Below the pieces are notes generated by a model, which saw only the letters and a list, made by a program, of their open reading frames with translations, had not been told where the DNA came from and did not search any database. Of a stretch of DNA of 64,000 nucleotides, positions 56,317 through 64,000 are shown in pieces. Location of the stretch: positions 2,356,001 through 2,420,000 of the forward strand of contig CP099422.1 of NCBI GenBank assembly GCA_024114885.1, written 5' to 3'. This DNA is from Septoria linicola. Its lineage: Eukaryota; Ascomycota; Dothideomycetes; Mycosphaerellales; Mycosphaerellaceae. Made by a program: the position numbers and the translations under genes. The number at the start of each line of letters is the position of its first letter. The stretch's first letter is position 1.

Positions 56317-56784
56317 CTAGATGTCGAGCGGCTCTATCTCATCAGGCAGACCCACGTCGCTTGCTTTCACGAACATCTCAATCATGGCCTGCACCTTCAC
56401 CAGCTTCTCCGAACCGACTGTCGAGGCATCGCCGGTGGTTCTGATATGACCCAATCGTGTGTCCTCCAACCCTTCATCGTCCTTTTCGCACTGCCTAGGT
56501 CGGCCTGTTCCAGTCAGATCTGCGTCCAGCACGCCGTTGTCCATGATGGTGCACTGCACCGCCGTGACGCGATGTTTTCCAGCTGCAATGTTGCTGGCTA
56601 GAAGGTTGGATATGTTGACGTGGGCGTTTGGATTCAGCGTAGGTATTGAGCTGGAATGCCTTCTGCGGGGGAGGAGTAGTCGAGGGTCTTTGGACGAGCA
56701 TGTGGGGCACCTTCGACTAGAGACTTTTGCGAAATGCATTGCGCTGGCATTGATTGTGGAGCGGAAACTTGTGGATGCCATCAT
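56317..56784 (-). CDS. hypothetical protein with presequence-like N-terminus
   Basis: ORF of 155 residues from ATG at 56784 (the frame is open to a further ATG at 56883). The first 45 residues (MMASTSFRSTINASAMHFAK..., PRRRHSS) are rich in Ser, Arg and Ala without acids, like a mitochondrial targeting sequence. The rest is mixed, with LNPNAHVNISNLLASNIAAG and an acidic C-terminus ending VGLPDEIEPLDI. No domain recognised, and no intron needed. Confidence 0.4.
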   Translation of the reverse strand: MMASTSFRSTINASAMHFAKVSSRRCPTCSSKDPRLLLPRRRHSSSIPTLNPNAHVNISNLLASNIAAGKHRVTAVQCTIMDNGVLDADLTGTGRPRQCEKDDEGLEDTRLGHIRTTGDASTVGSEKLVKVQAMIEMFVKASDVGLPDEIEPLDI

Positions 56785-57271
56785 CAGTTTGTTATCTGGA
56801 CAATTCGACGTAGTTGCACAGTAGTATGTCGGCCGGCCTGCACAGAAACGAGATATATCGAATCTATAAAGTAGTAGTACCATTGATCAGGAGATGGCGA
56901 GACCAATCGCGTTCGCTGCGCTCCGCATGTTCTCCGACATAGCCGACGCCCCTTGTAGGCCGAGTCATTGGTCGCAAGTATGCTGATACCTTGGGGACAA
57001 CCTGACAGCTTGGAAGGCGCTGAGGTGATTTCTGTTCGGAGTGCCCAACTCGGCTCTGTCACAGCGAGGAATGCGGGACCGGTGTGAAATTCTTCCTGCA
57101 GGGCACGAAATTGGAGTACGCACACCAATGAAGCGGTTGCCAGTTGTTGCTGTCGAACGATCGAAGGCCGTGCACGCTCTTCGAGCTTACGGACGTTTCT
57201 TGCAGCTCTACACCTGCCATGGAGATTGCTGGCCGGGATGCTGAGTTTCGGTCTGCATACATAACGTCCGT
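56785..57271. other. intergenic, no gene seen
   Basis: About 490 bp downstream of UTP15. Long ORFs here are Arg/Cys-rich without support. Confidence 0.35.
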
Positions 57272-58927
57272 TCAACCAGACTCCAAGACGTCGACCATGC
57301 CCAAGGTGCGGTGCGCGGCGGTAGCCCAGTCTGCTGCCTGTCTGACTCGCGCCTTGATCTTATGGACAAGAACAACAGCATCCTTCTCGCTCCCATCATC
57401 AATCTGCCAGTCCCCAAGCTTGTGGCTGTACAGATCGAGCACAATGAGAAGCACATCATACATTAGATTGACATGTTGCGGATGACCGATGAATTTGTGC
57501 ACTGTTGAGAGCACAGGAATCAGCCGATATGCTGACCGGTCTGCCAACGCGGTGCGCAGCGCGCTACGATGCCGCAAGACAGTCAGCAAGGTCAACAGCT
57601 CATCTCTCTGAAACTGCTTGGAACCAGATCGAGGCATAATCTGATCCAAAGCTTTCGCATATTCACCGGTTCGTAAGCTCTTCTGCCAGTCCTTCAGCTT
57701 CTTCTGCCGCGGACGCTCGTTGCCCGTGATGACAATGTCGGCACCTTCTCCTTTGAAGTCTTTTCCTCGGTCACGTGCGCGAATGCCTTGTCGTGTGTCC
57801 TTCTTTTTCTGCTTGCGTTCGTACTCGTCGGCCTCGCCTGCCATCAACGCTGCCATCTTCTTCTCCCTCTCACGCACTTTAGCCTTCTCGGTGCCCGCGA
57901 GCCGTGTGCGAAGTGACAGAAGGCCGCTCTGTAGACCGACAGCCAGATGTCTATCCTCGCGCTCGCCATCGCTATTAGCCGCACCCGGTACCACGGCAAG
58001 ACTGAGGATCGGCGATGGGTATTTGAATGCAGCGACAACCTCCCAGCTAGCGGTGTTGTGGATCTTGACATGACCATCTAGTCCTCCGGTCAAGATGCGA
58101 GTCCCGTTCTGTGCTGAGGACAGTGACATGACATCCTTCTGATGTGAGCGGATCACATGCTCAGCTTGACCAGCGACCAGATTGACAATGGAGACCTCAT
58201 TGCCCGCTGCGACCGCCAAGCTTGCGCTGTTCAGAGTCAAGATGTCCTCGACCTTGTTGCCGAACTTGAACGTCAGGGCAGATCGGCCGCCCTGTTGCCT
58301 CGTGTCCCAGATGCGCACAGTCTGATCGTAGCTTCCGCTGACAATCATGTTTCCTCCTTGGCCAGGCAAGTATCCTCCGCTGCGCACATAGTCCTCATGA
58401 CCCACTCCTGTCCACCTTGCTGCATCTTCCGTCAAGTCCCACACGCGCACAGTCCTGTCGTCGCTGCAGCTCATGAGGTCCGTCAACACATTTGGGCTCC
58501 ATCGCACAACATGCACAGGCAGCTTGTGCGCAAATTCGCCTCGCCACTGCCTCAAGATTGCTCGTGATCCTGTGTCGAACGCCTGCACGATACCACTGTC
58601 TCCTCCAGCCAGCAGGATTCGGCCATCACGTCTTAGGACACCGGATCGTGCTGTGTCGTCCACGCCAAATCTGCTGATCGTTTTGACCAGTTTTCTCGTT
58701 TTCGTGCTGTACGTCTGCACTCTGCTGCCACTGGTGATCGCGAACGTGTCTGCCTGCGAGCCGGACGGATTGTAGTCGGGGATCGATATGGACGTTATGC
58801 CGGCATTGTGAGGCGATGGAAGAAGCAGCTGATTCTTGAAAGTCTTCCAGTAAGTCGTATCTACCGTCTCAGGCGCCGGACCAGGCGCCGAGTGGATCGC
58901 CGCGACTGGCTTCACCTCTGCAGCCAT
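57272..58927 (-). CDS. UTP15: U3 small nucleolar RNA-associated protein 15 (WD40)
   Basis: Intronless, ATG at 58927 (MAAEVKPVAAIHS), 551 residues. An upstream in-frame ATG at 59029 is less likely because the WD40 fold starts after the later one. WD repeats run over residues about 30-330, with clear WD ends at DDRTVRVWDLTED and YDQTVRIWDTRQQ and the Utp15-type first strand FKNQLLLPSPHNAGITSI. A Lys/Arg linker follows. The last 160 residues form the UTP15 C-terminal domain: KKLKDWQKSLRTGEYAKALD, LLTLLTVLRHRSALRTALADR, FIGHPQHVNLMYDVLLIVLDLYS. Utp15 belongs to the t-UTP/UTP-A subcomplex of the small-subunit processome in the nucleolus and acts in pre-18S rRNA processing and rDNA transcription. 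Confidence 0.92.
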   Translation of the reverse strand: MAAEVKPVAAIHSAPGPAPETVDTTYWKTFKNQLLLPSPHNAGITSISIPDYNPSGSQADTFAITSGSRVQTYSTKTRKLVKTISRFGVDDTARSGVLRRDGRILLAGGDSGIVQAFDTGSRAILRQWRGEFAHKLPVHVVRWSPNVLTDLMSCSDDRTVRVWDLTEDAARWTGVGHEDYVRSGGYLPGQGGNMIVSGSYDQTVRIWDTRQQGGRSALTFKFGNKVEDILTLNSASLAVAAGNEVSIVNLVAGQAEHVIRSHQKDVMSLSSAQNGTRILTGGLDGHVKIHNTASWEVVAAFKYPSPILSLAVVPGAANSDGEREDRHLAVGLQSGLLSLRTRLAGTEKAKVREREKKMAALMAGEADEYERKQKKKDTRQGIRARDRGKDFKGEGADIVITGNERPRQKKLKDWQKSLRTGEYAKALDQIMPRSGSKQFQRDELLTLLTVLRHRSALRTALADRSAYRLIPVLSTVHKFIGHPQHVNLMYDVLLIVLDLYSHKLGDWQIDDGSEKDAVVLVHKIKARVRQAADWATAAHRTLGMVDVLESG

Positions 58928-60156
58928 TGTAAATGTTGTGATCCGACCAAAGCTATTGCATTGCGAAATGTCGATGTAGAAGTTTTGAAGCTTTAAACGG
59001 ACATACTTTTTTGCTTGCAGCTCGGACATCGGCAAGTCCGCCCTAGTTAGTCGGCCTTGGCAGAAACCAGACGGTAAGAACGTGTCCTTCGTGTGCTCTG
59101 TCGCTTTCTACACCAACGCGTAGGAAGTCGCTGTCAAGCTGTTTGGTCGGCATGAGCCTCTTGCTGTTAGCTGAGAAGGATGGAGGAGACTGCATAGCAT
59201 GGCGCCAACTTGAGGCAAGCGATTAGATGGCTCTCGCTGCTAGGCTAATGCGCATGCGTCGTGCCGATGAGGAACGTGATACGAAGATGCCAAAGTATAC
59301 GGCGCCGAATATCTTGATAACCCGTCTATTCTGTGTGCTTACAGCGGCTGCAATTGGAGCCACATAGCTCAAGACTCGCGGTCTGCCTCGAAAATCCACC
59401 AGTTCTGTGGGCTCTCCTCGGTTCTGGCCACGACTGTACACGTCGAGACAGTCCTCTGTGCCTATACATGCAGTGAGATGGCCATATGCTTTCTGTTTCT
59501 CCTCTCAAGTGGCGAACAGCGCCGAGCGGGATCTCTGTGGCCGAGGAATGGCTATGTGCCCAGGAATGCATGGGCTGACCACCACAACGACTCCGAAGAA
59601 TTGGTCGCTGGAAGCGAGACGGCAGACCAGGACAAGATAGCCGATGAGCGAAAGCCAGACGAGGAACCATACGAGGAAGCCGGTGAAATTTCATCAAGTT
59701 GCCTTCAGGAGGAGTGCATCGCCGCAGGCTGCGTTGACTTCTTGATGATGTGTGTGCAACACCGAGCACCCTTTCATCCCTCCCTGGCTGAGGCTTGGTG
59801 ACATACAATTAGCTGATCTAAAAACTTTGCTGCAATGTTCCCGCAGGCCGTCTCACTGGAGTCCCATTGCGCGCTCATGCTATAACTCACGTGGAGCCCT
59901 TGATGATGTGGCAAAGCGATAGGACTCAATCCAGGCCAAGACTTTCAAATGACAGACAGCCCGCATTCCTACGTCCGTGGTAGCTCCGCTCTGTCTCGCA
60001 CCCAGCAACATGGCCTGTTTGCGCAAGGCGCCAATGTGTACACATTCACGTTCGTACATGACTGATCTTTGCCGCGCATCCACTCCTCTCCGTGCGGGGA
60101 GTCTCTCGTTTGCTCACCACACACTCGTTTTTGTTCTTGGAGCTGTCTAGCTCATC
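58928..60156. other. divergent promoter region, no gene seen
   Basis: About 1.2 kb between UTP15 and the collagen-like gene. ORFs at 59326-59808 (both strands) mirror each other and lack support. Confidence 0.4.
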
Positions 60157-63100
60157 ATGTTTTCACTAACAACTCCGATCAGGAGTCTCATCATTGGCCT
60201 TTTGCTAGGGTATCCTTTCACGATTCACGCTCAAAGTCAAGACCAGAACTCAGCATGTCTCATCGCAGAGAGATTCTTCCAGACGTACACAGTGCGCGAG
60301 CAAGCCGTTTCGATCAACACCGAAGTCCTCTCCAACACAACGTTCTACCCGATTCCCGAGGGACCTGTCACGATCACCAATGCTCCAACGAGCATCGACA
60401 TGGTGTCGACTTTCAGATGGACGGAGGCACAAGTGCCGATGTCGATTTGGAGTCCAACGCTAGCATCCGCCACTGAAGCACAACTTTCCTCGATGGCGTT
60501 CTCTTCTGCAATGGCGACACCATATCCAGATCTAGGCGATTACTACGTGATTGCCGCGATGGGCGCGAGAAACGTGGCCAAACGTCAAGCTGGAGGAGTG
60601 CGTATTATCAATGCGAATCAAGGAAAACAGAATTGACGCTGATCAACAACAGTCCTACATAAACGGCAACGGCACAGTCTCCAACGATTGCACAACTTCG
60701 CCAATCTACCAGATCCGCAACGGCAGTCTCAGCGCCATCATCCAAAACACTGCGTACACATACTCCACAAATCCTGGCGTGCCGTACCAGCTTTTCGTCC
60801 CTTCTACTTCGCCTGGCACCATCACCACAACCTTCTCGCTCGCCTCTGCTGGACAGCTCGTTTGGATGAACGCGGGCTTCTCGGGCGGCCAAGCGCAGTT
60901 CTGTTCCATGAACAACGGAAGCATCTACGCCGTTTTCCAAGATGGTGCTGCCCCGAGTGGATGCTTGGGTGTTCAGCTGACTCTCTTTTCGACTTCTTCT
61001 TGCGCTGGACTTCAGTTGAGCACAATCACTGGCCCCACAGGCCCGACAGGCCGCGAGTGAACCCCTCTCTCTATTGTAATGGATCTAAGCTGACGACTGT
61101 GTGAATTCTAGCCACCGGACGTTCGTTAAGCTCCTCATCCTGCATTGACTCGACATCGTAGCTGACCTATACTGCTGCATAGCGACTGGACCTTCGGGAG
61201 GCATGTCAAATTGGAGAGTCTTCCGTCTGGAGCTGCGGGCGGCGAGCGATGCGCTGCAGACATGTTGCGACATGATTCTGAAAGGCATGCGCCACGGACA
61301 AGACGTCGATACTTCAGACCACGAGTTGCCATGTGTCCGCGGCACGCGTTCGCCTCCTACAACCAGACGCGGAGACTCTAAGACTTCCACTCCATACGTT
61401 TTCAGGCTAATAGAGGCGCAGCTACGGGAGCAAGTGGACAGATTGGAGTAGGCCACCTTGAAACGCGCATCAATGAAACGAATACTTATGATTCCTCTTC
61501 TTCTAGGCGACAGGAAGTGTGGGCCGTCAGTGAACCCTTCCCGAACGAGTCGAATCGATTCTGCTAATAGAACACTGCTTACACTGTGCTAGCGACTGGG
61601 TAAGGAAGACCTCGTGTTCTTTTCGTGGCAGGATATTGATTGACCGTTGTGTAGTCCAACCGGAGTGCGTATCAATCAGCCCGCAATAGACCTGCTCGAT
61701 GTGACGAAACAAGACTCCTGCCCAGGGTTTACGGCCATCCCGATATGTATTTTCATGGTGACGACCGAGACCTCGTGGGCTATGGTCTGCCGCTCAAGGT
61801 TTCCAAGCATCTCTAGCCTCTGCGGCAGACCGTGTCCGCAGGGCAGGCAACGCCTCGCGTAGAGCCATCCCTTTCGATGTCGTTTCCAAATCTGCAACAA
61901 CCAAGACCGCTCTCGTGGTGGTCGCAAGTCTGCGGGTGGGGTCGATTTCGCCACCACAAGTTCGAGAATTGTCGCACATCGAGCAGGTCTACGAGCAAGA
62001 CCACGAGAAGAGAGCTAATAGAAACAGCCCACAGGTGTCTCCGGACAAATAGGAGCAAGTAATACCTTATCCCTCTTCGATTCTGTACACTAATAGTCGA
62101 ACCATTGCGCAGGCGACTGGTAGTACCGGGTATGAAACCGCATATTTCTTTCACCTCTACATGCGCCTCGACTCGACTGTGCTCGGCCCGGATTCAGCTC
62201 TTCCATTCAGCTCCGATCCAGCGTTCTGAGCGACCAGGTCTCGAAGAGTAACTCGTGACCGCACTAGTAAAGCGCAATTGTGCTTAGACGAATGCTCCGA
62301 GCCACTTCTCGCGGGCCTAACGTCCGCGCTTGGAGATTTGACGCCTAAGGCTTCACCATACGTGGCTTAGAGCCAAAAGGAAAGACGACAACCTCAATAG
62401 CTACGCGCTATGCTCAAGAAGCTCGCTGGCATCTTCACGGTCGTCTCATGTACGGTATCTGTGCTCTTTGAGAGCACGATGCTACCATCGCGGCGAGCAT
62501 TCGCGGACTGCAAGACCGAGCTGAATCTGGGCCGCCGAGAGCATATCGAGTCGTACATGGCCTTGGAATCACATCTCTACTACATTGCTTGAACTCCGCT
62601 AATCAGAGACACAGTCCTACGGGCCCTACAGGTATATCTGGAGCAGTTGGGGCATGTTACATCCTGCGTCGTTGTGTGTTGACAGATATTAACCAAGATC
62701 GCAGCAAACTGGAGTATGAAATCGAACACTCACCGACTTTTGACGCGACATTGTTGACGAGAGGAACAGCCCACTGGCCCAACTGGAAGCGTAGGCCGTG
62801 CGTGACACCAGCCCTTGGAGTGGTCGTGGTCTGCTTCGTCTTGCTGCAAAAATTGTGTCTTCCGGGGTCAAGACCGAAGTCGTCCACGATCACGACCAAA
62901 CCGCAAACTTATTGAAACGAATGCTAATGAAGCGCAGCTAGCGGCCCAAGCGGAGTATCTGGCGCCATAGGGTGAGTGAAAGCATTGTCGCTCGCGGGCA
63001 TATAAGGGGCATGTTCTAGCAGAAGGGCACTTCGCATAGACATCATTCCCTTGGAGCTCGATGTCGACAGCACTTCTTCTAGATCGCGTTGGCTGACCGC

Positions 63101-64000
63101 TAGTACAGAGCGACAGGAAGCACTGGCCGTGAGTCTAAACCTGGGGAGCGTTGATGCAGCTCGCGGACGGTGAGCACCTAGAGGTGCCATGTTGACTGCA
63201 CTCCATGACCTTCAGACCGAGACCGAAATGTCTTGGCAAGGCTTTCGTGAAGTCAGCCGGGCAGCAGCCCGACCCGTGAGCTTCATCAACGACAACATTC
63301 CCTCAGAAATACGACAACGAGATCAATCATTGACGTTTGAACCTCTAGCTACCGGAAGTGTTGGGCCCTCCGGGCCATCTGGCCGTGATTATTCCCTGCT
63401 TCCACGGTGAATGAACCTATGTTGACAATCTCTAGCATCTGGCGCAAGTGGTTTGATCGGGTGAGCCTCCTACATCAACCTCTATCGGAGTTGTATTAAT
63501 GCCATTCGAAGTGCGACAGGAAGCGTCGGAGTAAGCCTTTCTGCTTTGATCTGAATTGCATGCTTTGACTAATGATTGAATGCAGCCCTCCGGTCCAAGT
63601 GGTAAGAAACAGCTTCTCCAGCTCTTTCCGGCTCTCAATAGCATATGCTTACCTTTCTGAAAGGTCCTCCGGGGCCCACGCCTTCGGCCTACGTTCAATT
63701 CGGCTACCTTGGCTGCTTCGTGCAGACTGGTGGCAGCGGCTCGACCACCGGACTGGCGCTCCCGACTTACGGCGGTTCTTATTCGAATGCAGCGGCGGCA
63801 GCGTGCAGAGATCAAGCAATCGCTGCTCAAGTGATCTACTACGGTCTCGTCAACACTGGCACGACGACCGTGGACTGCTTCTACGGAAACTACATCACAT
63901 ATATCACCTCGTGAGTTTTAGCCTTCCTTCACTTCAGGAGTCCAGAGTTGACACAGCGTGAACAGACAAACGGGCGGGCTCGGCATGAACGGCGCAACGG
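60157..64000 (+). CDS. secreted collagen-like protein in micro-exons with C-terminal WSC-like domain (runs off window)
   Basis: Twenty exons found by phase: 60157-60597, 60653-61052, 61112-61120, 61183-61200, 61423-61448, 61507-61525, 61593-61599, 61655-61664, 62028-62054, 62113-62129, 62615-62651, 62770-62797, 62938-62971, 63109-63128, 63349-63384, 63436-63460, 63512-63530, 63586-63601, 63664-63910 and 63966 onward. The protein opens with a signal peptide ending FTIHAQ. Residues 25-280 form a secreted region with VPYQLFVPSTSPGTITTTF and FCSMNNGSIYAVFQDG, resembling the DUF7908-type domain of fungal surface proteins. About 42 unbroken Gly-X-Y triplets follow (GPT, GPS, GAT, GSV, GAS, GQI). 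The tract ends GPPGPTPSAY and leads into FGYLGCFVQTGG...LPTYGGSYSNAAAAACRDQA...VDCFYGNYI, a WSC-like lectin fold. Introns of 51-67 nt are common; the others run up to 485 nt. Four need GC donors. The role is probably extracellular or cell wall. Confidence 0.72.
61022..63675 (+). repeat. collagen-like Gly-X-Y repeat tract spread over 18 exons
   Basis: Joined coding sequence from the end of exon 2 to the start of exon 19 reads as uninterrupted Gly-X-Y with X = Pro, Ala, Ser, Val, Gln, Ile or Leu and Y = Thr, Ser, Val, Ile or Pro. No charged residue occurs. A higher-order unit recurs about four times: (A/P)(T/S)G(A/V)SG(Q/A/L)IG, then ATGS(V/T)G, then one to several P(T/S)G. Each part usually sits in its own exon. 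All sixteen internal exons are 7-37 nt, 348 nt in total. Confidence 0.72.

Noticed and set aside
61057..61111. GT donor (GTGAAC) at the end of collagen exon 2
   Set aside because: It would give Gly-Arg-Asp followed by non-glycine residues. The GCGAGT donor four bases earlier keeps Gly-X-Y through the next three exons.
62632..62769. GTATAT donor inside collagen exon 11
   Set aside because: It leaves phase 1 with G, which does not fit the next exon. Reading through gives GISGAVG and ends in phase 0 as required.
1..64000. CRISPR arrays, insertion sequences, operons
   Set aside because: No regularly spaced direct repeats and no transposase. Introns and gene families show a eukaryotic nuclear genome.

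Overview
The window looks like nuclear DNA of a filamentous ascomycete (Pezizomycotina, probably a Dothideomycete). Genes lie on both strands without operons. Introns are mostly 50-110 bp with GTRNGT donors, CTRAY branch points and YAG acceptors. The gene families (fungal Cdt1, Ten1, HET, oxalate decarboxylase, Nup2, Sdh5, WSC-like) are fungal. Species cannot be named from sequence alone.

Layout. 0-6 kb: a small secreted protein (-), a decayed F-box gene (-) and a conserved three-exon protein of unknown function (+). 6.5-12.2 kb: succinate dehydrogenase assembly factor SDH5 (+), a Lys/Pro/Val repeat protein (+), the p24 cargo receptor ERV25 (-) and a mucin-like secreted protein (-). 12.2-15.5 kb is gene-poor. 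15.6-23.7 kb: a short coiled-coil protein (+), an isocitrate-lyase/PEP-mutase family enzyme (-), a peroxisomal SCP2 (+) and the nucleoporin NUP2 (+). 24.4-31.7 kb: a Cys/His mini-protein whose repeats each occupy one exon (+), a single-pass membrane protein (-) and a sterol glucosyltransferase (-). 32.8-40.1 kb: MARVEL protein (-), MFS transporter (+), telomere-capping TEN1 (-), ESCRT-III SNF7 (+), U1-C (-) and a conserved Cys/His protein (+). 41.4-48.2 kb: bicupin oxalate decarboxylase (+), replication licensing factor CDT1 (-) with MCB-like promoter boxes, and a large modular secreted protein (-). 49-56 kb is a damaged stretch: a HET-domain gene with an in-frame stop (+), other broken ORFs, and an intact secreted amidase (-). 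57-59 kb: rRNA-processing factor UTP15 (-).

The most unusual locus is the last 3.8 kb (60157 to the window end, +). It encodes a secreted protein whose middle is an uninterrupted collagen-like Gly-X-Y tract of about 42 triplets. The tract is cut into 16 internal micro-exons of 7-37 nt (348 nt in total) between a secreted N-terminal region and a WSC-like C-terminal domain that runs off the window. Every junction keeps the Gly-X-Y register. Four of the introns need GC instead of GT at the donor, and each of these is a normal fungal donor with only the second base changed. I found this by joining phases by eye, and cDNA would settle it.

Several other loci (F-box, Cys/His exon-repeat protein, HET, a small ORF at 51.8-52.2 kb, a conserved ORF at 55.3-56.0 kb) are intact apart from one in-frame stop, plus two frameshifts in the F-box gene. 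This points to gene decay or, less interestingly, to base errors.
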